The notes under the pieces were generated by a model. That model saw only the letters and a list, made by a program, of their open reading frames with translations, had not been told where the DNA came from and made no database searches. DNA of 64,000 nucleotides from Alistipes indistinctus YIT 12060 (GTDB lineage Bacteria > Bacteroidota > Bacteroidia > Bacteroidales > Rikenellaceae), in assembly GCF_025144995.1 (NCBI RefSeq), contig NZ_CP102250.1, positions 434,001 to 498,000 of the forward strand. Direction: 5' to 3'. Within the stretch, counting starts at the first letter, position 1; every line of letters begins with the position of its first letter. The translations under genes and the position numbers were made by a program. This document shows positions 55,982-64,000 of this stretch, piece by piece.

Positions 55982-56623
55982 ATGAATAAAAATGCACTGC
56001 GGGAGATCGGCGAAGAAGCCGCTCCCGTAAATTTCGGGGATCCGTACACATTAATACCTTATTCCTGGATTATCCGCATCCGTGAAATGAACCGGAGCGA
56101 ACTCTCAAGCAAAGAACAACTATATCTCGACCTGTTCCTCTTCAGTACCTATACCGGAGGTACGACTATGACCGAAATGGCATTTCTGAAAAAAGATGCT
56201 ATCTCGAACAGGACGCTTATCTGTGACAGAATCATTACTTCAAAAACTGCAATTATTCCGCTGGTGGACCGAACGAAGGCAATTATTAAAAAATACCAAA
56301 TGAAATGTTTCGGGGAATATTTGCTTCCCGTTTTCACCCACAAGCACCAAACACCGGATCAGCAGGCCGGCAGGATCAAAAGGATATCAGAACAAACAAA
56401 CCGTACGCTTCGGAAAGTTTGCGCTCAATTGGGAATCGAAGCCGAAATTACACTGGGTTCCACTCGGAAGATTTTCATCACACACATGATTGATTCTCGT
56501 ATTCCATATGAACATATTGCCGAGTATGTGGGATGCACTATCGACACCGTCATTCGCCATCATGAACAATTCTACCAAGCAGTACAAGAAGCATGGATAC
56601 AATATTCTCCAGATAAGAAATGA
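55982..56623 (+). CDS. Half-length tyrosine-recombinase relative lacking catalytic Tyr
   Basis: The 213-residue protein aligns by eye with the catalytic half of the recombinase at 57027. Shared stretches are YLDLFLFS-x-Y-x-GG, GRIKRI-x-E/E-x-x-N-x-TL-x-K/R-x-C, and I-x-H/RMID. It has no arm-binding or core-binding domains. The usual first Arg is replaced (Gly59-Gly60), Arg162 is kept, and the Tyr position falls in IRHHEQF (191-197) with no Tyr. It is therefore probably not active alone. It may be a decayed recombinase or a regulatory subunit. The reading frame is intact. Confidence 0.7.
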   Translation: MNKNALREIGEEAAPVNFGDPYTLIPYSWIIRIREMNRSELSSKEQLYLDLFLFSTYTGGTTMTEMAFLKKDAISNRTLICDRIITSKTAIIPLVDRTKAIIKKYQMKCFGEYLLPVFTHKHQTPDQQAGRIKRISEQTNRTLRKVCAQLGIEAEITLGSTRKIFITHMIDSRIPYEHIAEYVGCTIDTVIRHHEQFYQAVQEAWIQYSPDKK

Positions 56624-57026
56624 AACTTTGATCGCATTCATTAATAATGAAATAGATAACATAAAAAAGAGGGTAGCCCGCGGAAAGGCTACCCTCTTTT
56701 ATCTGTATGTCGCTGCCGGTCAGATTGCATTGAAAATCCATCTTAAGCCAGTGACAATCAATTCCTTTAAAAAAGCTACCGCTTCCTGTACACATATATT
56801 TGTCCAATCCGACTAAAGATATTTATCAGTCGTATTAAGTATCAAGAACATATATAATAATATGATATAATTATAACAGTCAATTTCTATACAACCTGTC
56901 AAAGCGATCTCTGAAGCCCTGACAGAACTCCCGTGCGGCGTACCTTGATTCGGGAAGGGGCACGGTCTGTTTCCTGATCTGGAGAGCATAGCGTATTTTA
57001 AGCTAAAAAAACTTAAAGTACCAGTT
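56624..57026. other. Intergenic region between recombinase relatives
   Basis: The 403 bases contain a terminator (56665-56700), an AT-rich stretch (56817-56890), and a weak inverted repeat CTGTCA (56896-56901) with TGACAG (56920-56925). A 108-residue open frame crossing the terminator is considered spurious. Nothing else was recognised. Confidence 0.5.
56665..56700. terminator. Strong terminator after the half-length recombinase
   Basis: A perfect 14-bp stem, AAAAGAGGGTAGCC (56665-56678) with its complement (56687-56700), closes an 8-base loop with T residues on both strands. Confidence 0.88.
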
Positions 57027-58304
57027 ATGTTTACAGTCAACATCAAAGGACGGAGGGATCCGAGAAACATCGACCTCGTCAAACTCGATCTGATCTTTTA
57101 CAAGCGCGGTTATGCACGCGTTTCGAAAGTGCTCCACATTACAGGCCTATACCGGGAGTGGGACTCTAAGAGCCAATCTTTCACCGGCGCGGATACTTCC
57201 GAAAAGAACATGTTGCTCCGTCATGAGCGATTGAAATATCTGAAGGTCGCCGAAAAGTGGGAATATCAAGGTAAGGACTGGATTCCCGTCGAGTTGTCCC
57301 ACTATTACGACGACGATCCGAGGATTCGCAATCGTTATATCACCGTCGCGGAGATGCTCGACGCCCTAACGGAAAAGACCGCCACACGGGAGCGGTACAA
57401 AAACGGGCTGATACTTACCAGCGAACCGACTGCGAAGAAATACCGTTACCTGAAGAGTTCGCTCGAACGGTTTGTCCGGAGCAAGTATCGTCGGGATTTC
57501 TCGAAATATCGTTTCCGGGACATCACCGAACAGTTCCTGTTAGACTATACGCTATGGACGCAGCTTTGCGGAGGGAAGCAGGGAAACGAAGGCGGTATCC
57601 GGGAGAAACTGCGCAAACTGCGAGCGGTCTGTCTTTATGCCAAAGAGAACGGAGTCTACAACGTTAACCTGAACGCTTTCCGCCCCCTGCGCGAGAAACT
57701 CAAATCGCGGCTGGTCACGCCCAAAGGAGTATCGCCCGAAATCATCCGCATCATTGAGACCGTCGACCGGACGCTACTCGGCAAAAAAGAGTCGTTCTAC
57801 CTCGACCTATTTCTGTTCAGTTATTACGCCGGCGGAATGTCGGCCATCGACGTCTGCCTGCTGACACGCGATCGTATTAAAGGAGATATGATTATCTACG
57901 ACCGAACAAAGTTCGACAAGCAGGCACGGGTGATCCTGACAGACAAAGCAATCGAGATTATTGAGCGCTACCGTAACGAGGCCTATATGAATTATGTATT
58001 TCCAACGATCAAGCGCTGCAATCCGCCCCAGGCAAAACTCTACGGACGCATCAAGCGGATCAACGAGAAAGTCAACCAAACCCTGAAGAAGATTTGTAAA
58101 CTCTCCGACATCGACCAGCGAATTACCTGGAGTACAGCCCGCAGCAGTTACATCTCCCGCATGATCGACGAAGGATTCCATCCACTCCAAGTAGCTGAAC
58201 TCGCTGGTAATTCACCTCAAACAATTTACAGGCATTATTACACAATCTCCAATAAAGAGAAAATGAAAGAGAAGATGAATCAGGCGTTCAACTGTAATGG
58301 GTAA
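57027..58304 (+). CDS. Tyrosine recombinase lacking the canonical first Arg
   Basis: The 425-residue protein has an arm-DNA-binding domain (about residues 1-95), a SAM-like core-binding domain (about 105-215), and a catalytic domain (from about 240). At the usual Arg-I site it reads YYAGGMSAIDV (Gly269-Gly270), so Arg is missing. Arg372 (WSTARSS) and a Tyr401 (TIYRHYY) remain, and the second His is Asn395. IntDOT of CTnDOT also lacks Arg-I yet is active, so function is possible. It lies just before the RM operon and may be an invertase or integrase of the island. Confidence 0.82.
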   Translation: MFTVNIKGRRDPRNIDLVKLDLIFYKRGYARVSKVLHITGLYREWDSKSQSFTGADTSEKNMLLRHERLKYLKVAEKWEYQGKDWIPVELSHYYDDDPRIRNRYITVAEMLDALTEKTATRERYKNGLILTSEPTAKKYRYLKSSLERFVRSKYRRDFSKYRFRDITEQFLLDYTLWTQLCGGKQGNEGGIREKLRKLRAVCLYAKENGVYNVNLNAFRPLREKLKSRLVTPKGVSPEIIRIIETVDRTLLGKKESFYLDLFLFSYYAGGMSAIDVCLLTRDRIKGDMIIYDRTKFDKQARVILTDKAIEIIERYRNEAYMNYVFPTIKRCNPPQAKLYGRIKRINEKVNQTLKKICKLSDIDQRITWSTARSSYISRMIDEGFHPLQVAELAGNSPQTIYRHYYTISNKEKMKEKMNQAFNCNG

Positions 58305-58391
58305 TTATGCAATACACATTATTCGTATAGTATAATTTACAGTATGTGTTAAAAACTTGGTCACATCACATTTATATAGCAAAATATTTCA

Positions 58392-58399
58392 TATCTTTA
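58392..58399 (+). promoter_or_regulatory. Putative -7 box of the RM operon
   Basis: TATCTTTA lies 22 bases before the XRE gene ATG at 58422, one base off TAnnTTTG. Confidence 0.4.
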
Positions 58400-58421
58400 C
58401 AATACGAAAGGTTCCATCACA

Positions 58422-58631
58422 ATGCACAAAACCATGAACAGAATAAAGGAAGTGCTCGAAGAAAAAGGAATAAAACAGACGTGGCTCGCCGAAAAACTGG
58501 GAAAAAGCTTCAGTCAAACTAATGCCTATGTCTGCAATCGGCGCCAACCCAGCCTCGAATTACTATTCGAAATAGCCAAGATCCTTCAAGTAGATCCTAA
58601 AGAATTAATTGACAGCGAAGAGAAAAAATAG
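58422..58631 (+). CDS. XRE-family small HTH regulator
   Basis: The 69-residue protein is a single Cro/C1-type HTH: MNRIKEVLEEKGIKQTWLAEKLGKS, then RRQPSLELLFEIAKILQVDPKELID. It lies at the head of the RM operon, 2 bases before hsdM, as controller proteins of RM systems often do. It probably times or limits hsd expression. An ATG 4 codons later (58434) is an alternative start. It lacks any second domain. Confidence 0.88.
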   Translation: MHKTMNRIKEVLEEKGIKQTWLAEKLGKSFSQTNAYVCNRRQPSLELLFEIAKILQVDPKELIDSEEKK

Positions 58632-58633
58632 AT

Positions 58634-60463
58634 ATGAGTCAAGAACAACATAACCAACTAGTTTCTTTCATCTGGAATATCGCAAACGACGTATTGGTCA
58701 ATGATTATAACAAAGGCGAATACCGCAAAGTCATTCTACCAATGATGGTTATCCGGCGTTTGGATGCAGTGCTTGAGCCGACAAAGGAGGTGGTGATGGC
58801 AACAAAAGCTACATTGGACAAATCAGGAGTATTAGATCAAGATGTTGCTTTATGCAGTGCTGCTGGACAGGCATTTTGCAACAAATCCCCTTTCACCCTA
58901 AAACAATTGAAGGCTCGCACGAATCGCCAACAGCTTAAGCTGGATTTTACGGCTTATCTGGACGGATTCAGTAGTAATGTTCTTAAAATTATCGAACATT
59001 TTGAACTGCGTCCACAAATCGAAAAGCTTTCAAATCAAGGATTATTGGGTATGCTTATCGAGAAATTTGTTGACCCGAGAATCAACTTGAGCAACCAACC
59101 GATTTTGGATGATGAAGGCAATGTAAAACTCCCGGCTCTTGATAATCATTCGATGGGTACGGTCTTCGAAGAATTACTTCGAAGATTTAATGAGGAAAAT
59201 AATGTTACAGAGGCTGGAGAACACTTTACGCCTCGTGATATTGTGGAACTGATGGCAGACATAGCTTTCATCCCCGTTGCAGATAAAATCACTGATAACA
59301 CATACTTAATTTATGACGGAGCTTGTGGTACCGGTGGTATTTTAACGAAATCGGAAGAGAGAATTAATCAGTTGGCAAAGAAAGCCAATAAGAAAATCAA
59401 TACCCATATTTACGGACAAGAAAAGCAACCGGAAACCTTCGCAACCTGCCAGGCAGACCTTTTGATAAAAGGTGATGGCGAAGAAGCGCCACACATTGCT
59501 CTTGGCTCTACGATTTCCGAAGATGGGCATTCTTCTATGACTTTCGACTTTCTTATCTCCAATCCGCCATTTGGTACTCCATGGAAGAAAGACTTGGAGA
59601 ATTGGGGATATAAAGACAAAAAAGAGATTACCGATACACGCTTTATTACGACCTATAAGGAAGATACGGAATATTCCATGGTGCCTAATATCGGTGATCC
59701 GCAAATGCTGTTCCTAGCTAATAGCGTTAGCAAGATGAAGCATACTACTGAGTTCGGCAGTCGCATCGTCGAGGTGCATAACGGCTCTTCTCTTTTTACC
59801 GGAAATGCCGGAGGTGGAGAAAGCAACATTCGCCGATATATCATTGAGAACGATTTATTGGAAGCTATCGTTGCAATGCCTGAAAAGATGTTTTACAATA
59901 CGGGAATTGCAACTTTCCTGTGGATTGTAACGAATCGCAAAAGCAAAGAACGCGAAGGCAAAGTTCAGCTTATCGATGCTACAAAACTGAAATCTCCGCT
60001 TCGCAAGAACTTGGGCGAGAAAAACTGCGAATTCACAAAAGATATCCGCAAGCAAATTCTTAAAATCTACATGGATTTTAAGCCCTGCGAAGAGTGTAAG
60101 ATATTTGATAATGAGGAATTCGGCTATTGGGAGGTTGTTGTTGACAGGCCTTTACGCAATGAAGATGGAGATATTATAACGGATAAAAAAGGAAAACCGA
60201 AAACCGATAGTAAATTACGCGATAAGGAGCAGATTCCATTGACCTACGAGGGTGGTATCGAAGCTTTTCTCCAGAAAGAGGTTTACCCCTATGTCCCGGA
60301 TGCGATTATCGACATAGATAGCGCGGTCGTTGGGTATGAATTGAGCTTTACAAAATATTTCTACAGGCCAATCGAATTGCGTTCGATTGCGGAAATAAAA
60401 GCCGATATCGCTGCGATCGAGAGGGATACGGATGGACTATTGAACCTAATCCTTGGAGATTAA
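58634..60463 (+). CDS. hsdM: Type I restriction-modification methyltransferase subunit HsdM
   Basis: The 609-residue protein has an N-terminal helical domain (residues about 8-165) and the N6-adenine methyltransferase core. The SAM motif is DGACGTGG at 228-235, and the catalytic motif is NPPF at 310-313. It methylates adenine in the sequence recognised by HsdS, forming M2S. It is longer than E. coli HsdM (about 530). The C-terminal part (about 500-609) is similar to other long HsdM proteins. The next gene starts 2 bases after the stop. Confidence 0.95.
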   Translation: MSQEQHNQLVSFIWNIANDVLVNDYNKGEYRKVILPMMVIRRLDAVLEPTKEVVMATKATLDKSGVLDQDVALCSAAGQAFCNKSPFTLKQLKARTNRQQLKLDFTAYLDGFSSNVLKIIEHFELRPQIEKLSNQGLLGMLIEKFVDPRINLSNQPILDDEGNVKLPALDNHSMGTVFEELLRRFNEENNVTEAGEHFTPRDIVELMADIAFIPVADKITDNTYLIYDGACGTGGILTKSEERINQLAKKANKKINTHIYGQEKQPETFATCQADLLIKGDGEEAPHIALGSTISEDGHSSMTFDFLISNPPFGTPWKKDLENWGYKDKKEITDTRFITTYKEDTEYSMVPNIGDPQMLFLANSVSKMKHTTEFGSRIVEVHNGSSLFTGNAGGGESNIRRYIIENDLLEAIVAMPEKMFYNTGIATFLWIVTNRKSKEREGKVQLIDATKLKSPLRKNLGEKNCEFTKDIRKQILKIYMDFKPCEECKIFDNEEFGYWEVVVDRPLRNEDGDIITDKKGKPKTDSKLRDKEQIPLTYEGGIEAFLQKEVYPYVPDAIIDIDSAVVGYELSFTKYFYRPIELRSIAEIKADIAAIERDTDGLLNLILGD

Positions 60464-60465
60464 TT

Positions 60466-61062
60466 ATGGAAGTGACAAATATTATAATCAGTATATCGAT
60501 TTCGCTTGTAGTAGGCGGCGGAACCGGCATTTGTGTGTTCAAATGGTTCGGTAAGAGGTGGATTGGACATTGGTTTGACAAAGATCTGGAAAGATATAAA
60601 CAGCAGCTTGATCTGCTAAAAATGCAGAATTATCTGCAATTCAGTAAAGTTTACACGAAGCAAGCCGAGTACATTGAGGGGATTTACGAACGGCTGGCAA
60701 AAATAGACTTAGCCAATAATCTAATGAAGGCTGGGAAGTTCGCCGATAACGAAAAGCGGGAGGAAACTCTTCGAGAATATTCAGTGATGATTGGGGAATG
60801 CTCTATTTATGTATCTCTGCATGGTATTTTCCTCAGTGATTCCATGCGCAGCAAATTAGATATGCTGATTAATACATTGGCTAAAGAGGTTTGGCCTCAA
60901 CTCTCTGAATTGGAACAATTGGCTAACGATGAGTTTTTGCGTCGAGTAAAAGAGCTGCCCGAATACGATGCAAGGGCAATAATGGATGATTTACGCAAAG
61001 AATTCGAACTGGTGCTTGGAATCAACAAGCCTAATAAGTTAATCAATGAAACAATACGATAA
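60466..61062 (+). CDS. Membrane-anchored helical protein inside the hsd operon
   Basis: The 198-residue protein has one N-terminal hydrophobic helix (about residues 5-25, IIISISISLVVGGGTG), and then an almost wholly helical, charged cytosolic part (DKDLERYKQQLDLLKMQN...). Its tight coupling (2 bases after hsdM and a 17-base overlap into hsdS) shows it belongs to the transcription unit. No enzyme motif is seen. I do not recognise the family. A membrane-linked accessory of the RM or of another defence step is an inference. Confidence 0.75.
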   Translation: MEVTNIIISISISLVVGGGTGICVFKWFGKRWIGHWFDKDLERYKQQLDLLKMQNYLQFSKVYTKQAEYIEGIYERLAKIDLANNLMKAGKFADNEKREETLREYSVMIGECSIYVSLHGIFLSDSMRSKLDMLINTLAKEVWPQLSELEQLANDEFLRRVKELPEYDARAIMDDLRKEFELVLGINKPNKLINETIR

Positions 61063-62437
61063 ATATAAAGAAGCTGATATTGTATGGCTTGGGCGGATTC
61101 CAGACCATTGGTTTACATTACGGGCAAAGACAATGTTTGATAAGCAAAATAGAGATATTAAAGCTGATTATGATGTTGTTACTTGCTTCCGTGATGGAGT
61201 AGTTACGCTTCGAAAAAACAGAAGAACAACAGGCTTTACAGAGTCATTGAAAGAGTCCGGATATCAAGGTATTGCTAAAGGAGATTTGGTCATACATGTG
61301 ATGGATGCCTTTGCAGGAGCTGTCGGCGTTTCTGATTCAGAGGGGAAAGGAACCCCTGTATACAGTGTGTGCACAGCAAAAGGCGAATATAACCATTATT
61401 ACTATGCCCATATAATTCGAATAATGGCCCAAACAGGTTTTATTCAATCTTTGTATAGAGGCATACGAGAGCGGTCTTCGGATTTTAGGTTTGATGTATT
61501 TGGGAAACAATACTTACCTATACCATCAAAGGATGAACAAGATCAGATTGTGCGATATCTGGATTGGAAGGTGTCGCTCATCAACAAGTTTGTTAAGGCG
61601 AAGAAGCGCGAAGTCGCGTTATTGAAAGAGCTTAAAAATGCTGAAATCAATCATGCTGTAACCCGAGGGTTGAATCCTGAAGTTCCGCTCAATGATAGCG
61701 GTATTGAATGGATTGGGCAAGTGCCAGAAGATTGGGAGATAAAGAATTTCAGTCAATACTTTACGTTTGGGAAAGGGCTTCCAATAACTAAAGAAGATTT
61801 AAGGGAGAATGGTGTAGAGGTAATTAGCTATGGGCAAATCCACTCAAAACTTAATAATTCTATTGGACTAAATGAATCTCTGATAAAATATGTTAGTCCA
61901 TTTTATTTAGACACACATGCACAATCATTGCTTAACAGGGGGGATTTTGTCTTTGCAGACACATCTGAAGATATTGATGGTTCTGGTAATAACATTTTTA
62001 TAAATACGACACATCCTGTTTTTGCTGGTTATCATACATTAATTATCAGAGCGCAGAATCTTGAATGTCCTGAATATTATGCTTATCTTTTTTTATCAAT
62101 CAGGTGGAAGCGCCAGGTGCAAAGCCTTGTTAATGGGGTGAAAGTTTTTAGTATAAATAAAAGCATTCTTAAGAAAACAAAACTTCTCACTCCCCCTCTC
62201 TTTGAGCAAAGGGAAATCGTCAACTACATAGTTGATAAAGAACAAAAAATCAATAAAGCGATAAGCGATATCGAGCGTGAAATTGATCTTGTAAAGGAAT
62301 ATAAAGCACGACTTATCAGCGACGTTGTGACGGGCAAAGTGGATGTACGAGGGATCGTGGTCCCTGATTTCCAATCAGAATCAGAAGTCATCGAAGCGAC
62401 TGAAGAGGAGGCAGACGATCAAACAGAAATAAATTAA
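61046..62437 (+). CDS. hsdS: Type I restriction-modification specificity subunit HsdS
   Basis: The 463-residue protein has the HsdS two-TRD plan. TRD1 (about residues 8-165) is followed by a conserved helical spacer (PSKDEQDQIVRYLDWKVSLI...KELKNAEINHAVTRG), TRD2 (about 218-385), and a second helical spacer (PPLFEQREIVNYIVDKEQKINKAI...KARLISDVVTGKVDVRG). Each half opens with an IxWxGxxPxxW motif. The target sequence cannot be read from this. It overlaps the preceding gene by 17 bases. TRD2 is more AT-rich than TRD1, which could reflect exchange of specificity domains. Confidence 0.93.
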   Translation: MKQYDKYKEADIVWLGRIPDHWFTLRAKTMFDKQNRDIKADYDVVTCFRDGVVTLRKNRRTTGFTESLKESGYQGIAKGDLVIHVMDAFAGAVGVSDSEGKGTPVYSVCTAKGEYNHYYYAHIIRIMAQTGFIQSLYRGIRERSSDFRFDVFGKQYLPIPSKDEQDQIVRYLDWKVSLINKFVKAKKREVALLKELKNAEINHAVTRGLNPEVPLNDSGIEWIGQVPEDWEIKNFSQYFTFGKGLPITKEDLRENGVEVISYGQIHSKLNNSIGLNESLIKYVSPFYLDTHAQSLLNRGDFVFADTSEDIDGSGNNIFINTTHPVFAGYHTLIIRAQNLECPEYYAYLFLSIRWKRQVQSLVNGVKVFSINKSILKKTKLLTPPLFEQREIVNYIVDKEQKINKAISDIEREIDLVKEYKARLISDVVTGKVDVRGIVVPDFQSESEVIEATEEEADDQTEIN

Positions 62438-62447
62438 AACAAGAAAT

Positions 62448-64000
62448 ATGGCTCCGGTTACCAATACCAAAGAAAATGGATTCGAGAAGTTGATCGTCGA
62501 CTATCTCGTAGCTCATAATGGATTTGAACAGGGCTCGAATGAGGACTATTCAAAAGAGTATGCCATCGACGAAGTGCGATTATTTCGTTTTCTGCAAGCT
62601 ACCCAGCAAGAGAAACTCGATGCACTGCACATTACGGAGTCACTCCTTGAAAGAAAAAAATTCCTCAAAAAATTATGCGAGGAACTGGGCTCTACAGTCA
62701 AAGGTTCGGGAGGTGTTGTGAAATTAATGCGGGATGGCTTCCGATATCTCCACCTTACATTTGAACTTTATCATGCGCTGCCTACAGTCCAAAACAATAA
62801 AGCCAGTGAGATGTATGCACAAAACATCTTCAGTGTGACCCGGCAATTGAGGTATAGCCGGGAGTATCCTAACATGGCTTTGGATTTCGTTGTCTTTATC
62901 AATGGGTTACCCGTTGCTACATTTGAGTTGAAGAATCAACTTACCAAACAGAATGTTGATGATGCTGTACATCAATACCGCACAGACCGAGATCCGAAAG
63001 AGTTAATTTTTCATTTCAAACGATGCCTGGTCCATTTCGCTGTCGATGATGATCAGGTAAAGATGTGTACACGGTTAACTGGCAGGAGTTCATGGTTTTT
63101 ACCGTTCAACAAAGGCAATAATGACGGTGCGGGAAATCCCGTAAATCCGGACGGTATCAAAACCGACTACTTATGGAAAAACATACTGACGAAACATGAG
63201 TTGTCAAATATTATCGAAAACTTTGCCCAAGTAGTTGTAGAACGCGATGAAAAGACGCGGAAAATAATTAAAGAGACGCAAGTATTTCCGCGCTATCATC
63301 AACTTTCCGTTGTAAAAAAATTGTTGGCCGACACGTTAGCTTCCGGAGTGGGTAAACGTTACCTAATTCAGCACAGTGCCGGAAGTGGTAAATCGAACTC
63401 TATTGCTTGGCTTGCACATCAATTAGTAGTTTTACAAAACAACGGGAATGCGATTTTCGATTCAATCATTGTCGTTACAGACCGAATTAACCTCGATAAG
63501 CAAATTCGCAATACAATCCGTCAATTCATGCAGGAGAAAAGCACCGTAGGATGGGCGGAACATGCTGGCGATCTTAAAAAGCTAATAGCTTCTGGTAAAA
63601 AAATAATTATCACAACGGTTCATAAATTTCCGTTTATTCTCGACGACATTAGTACCGAAAACCGCAATCGCAATTTTGCGATCATTATCGATGAAGCGCA
63701 TTCCAGCCAGAACGGCAGTATGTCGGCCAAGATGAATATCATTTTGTCAGGCAATATTAGTGAAGAAAACGAATTGCTCGAAGATAAGATCAATGCCATT
63801 ATCGAAGGTCGAAAGATGTTACCGAATGCTAACTACTACGCATTTACGGCAACTCCGAAAAACAAGACGCTTCAAATGTTTGGCGTGCCATTCTCGAAGC
63901 CGGATGGCGAAATTGGGCATCGTCCATTTCACAACTATTCGATGAAGCAAGCAATAGAGGAAGAGTTTATTTTGGATGTTTTGAAGTATTACACGCCCAT
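62448..64000 (+). CDS. hsdR: Type I restriction endonuclease subunit HsdR, N-terminal part
   Basis: The reading frame starts at ATG 62448 and runs open to the window end (517 codons visible), so no stop is in view. A PD-ExK-like nuclease site is visible: Asp146 (LDFVV) and Glu160-x-Lys162 (FELKN). The helicase motifs follow: Walker A HSAGSGKSN (309-317), DEAH (415-418) and a TATP motif (near 465). HsdR translocates DNA using ATP and cuts when blocked. It starts 10 bases after hsdS, completing the RM operon order M-x-S-R. Confidence 0.95.
   Translation, partial: MAPVTNTKENGFEKLIVDYLVAHNGFEQGSNEDYSKEYAIDEVRLFRFLQATQQEKLDALHITESLLERKKFLKKLCEELGSTVKGSGGVVKLMRDGFRYLHLTFELYHALPTVQNNKASEMYAQNIFSVTRQLRYSREYPNMALDFVVFINGLPVATFELKNQLTKQNVDDAVHQYRTDRDPKELIFHFKRCLVHFAVDDDQVKMCTRLTGRSSWFLPFNKGNNDGAGNPVNPDGIKTDYLWKNILTKHELSNIIENFAQVVVERDEKTRKIIKETQVFPRYHQLSVVKKLLADTLASGVGKRYLIQHSAGSGKSNSIAWLAHQLVVLQNNGNAIFDSIIVVTDRINLDKQIRNTIRQFMQEKSTVGWAEHAGDLKKLIASGKKIIITTVHKFPFILDDISTENRNRNFAIIIDEAHSSQNGSMSAKMNIILSGNISEENELLEDKINAIIEGRKMLPNANYYAFTATPKNKTLQMFGVPFSKPDGEIGHRPFHNYSMKQAIEEEFILDVLKYYTP

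Larger units (their letters stand above)
52942..64000 (+). mobile_element. Candidate integrative element with a type I RM cargo (right end outside)
   Basis: Between the mnmE stop and the right edge lie an excisionase-like regulator, a tyrosine integrase, two further recombinase relatives, a small HTH protein and a type I RM operon. The last part is visibly more AT-rich than the mnmE side. No relaxase or conjugation gene is visible. The boundaries are inferred: the left one from gene content and the mnmE 3' end; the right one is not seen. Confidence 0.6.

Noticed and set aside
56490-56816. A 108-codon frame running out of the half-length recombinase gene
   Set aside because: It overlaps the recombinase 3' end and crosses a strong terminator; the translation has no features of a real protein.

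Overview
The window reads as chromosome of a fermentative, anaerobic Bacteroidales bacterium; a Rikenellaceae/Alistipes-like organism is my best guess, not proven. The grounds are families typical of Bacteroidetes (DUF4251, DUF4919, DUF4294, DUF5683, DUF3575, OstA-like, type III glutamine synthetase, PPi-type phosphofructokinase, PurT), repeated -7 promoter boxes of the form TAnnTTTG in front of genes on both strands, and moderately GC-rich core coding sequence. No rRNA, tRNA or CRISPR array was recognised.

Layout. Bases 1-6.6 kb: the end of a MATE exporter, a double-CDGSH iron-sulfur protein, a GatB/YqeY protein, three tandem DUF4251 secreted paralogues, Dps and small membrane or secreted proteins. 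6.6-15.9 kb: purT, a DUF3575 envelope protein, a Wzz-like chain-length protein, glutamine synthetase III, an aldehyde dehydrogenase and an SLC13/TrkA-C permease. 15.9-18.3 kb: a three-gene corrinoid methyl-transfer operon (corrinoid protein, MetH-type reactivation domain, UroD/MtaA-like methyltransferase). 18.5-24.2 kb: a complete tripartite RND efflux operon. 24.3-32.2 kb: minus-strand genes for a C11 peptidase lipoprotein, a TPM protein, LemA, DUF4919, galactose mutarotase, dapA and ligA. 32.4-38.7 kb: glycolysis (PPi-PFK, class II aldolase), a flavodiiron protein, DUF4294 and an MBL-fold hydrolase. 38.8-47.1 kb: a GH78-like glycosidase, an OstA-like/SurA-like/PPIase-like envelope-biogenesis run, a CPBP protease and ornithine carbamoyltransferase. 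47.3-52.9 kb: parA-parB-DUF5683-lytic transglycosylase-mnmE, tightly packed with ATGA-type overlaps.

From 52.9 kb to the right edge the character changes. Directly after the mnmE stop codon comes accessory DNA: a protein with a Cys4 finger and five tandem excisionase-like helix-turn-helix repeats, a canonical tyrosine integrase, a small HTH protein, a half-length tyrosine-recombinase relative without its catalytic Tyr, and a full-length recombinase without the first catalytic Arg. Then follows an AT-richer type I restriction-modification operon (XRE regulator, hsdM, an inserted membrane-anchored helical protein, hsdS, hsdR), with hsdR cut by the window end. I interpret this as an integrative element placed at the 3' end of mnmE, carrying a defence module. 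The far attachment site is not in view.

The most unusual items are the five-repeat excisionase-like protein, the pair of divergent recombinases flanking a perfect 17-bp inverted repeat, the membrane/helical gene embedded in the hsd operon, the reduced corrinoid operon, and the long charged helix predicted in the OstA-like protein. Functional calls rest on reading motifs by eye; no database search was done.
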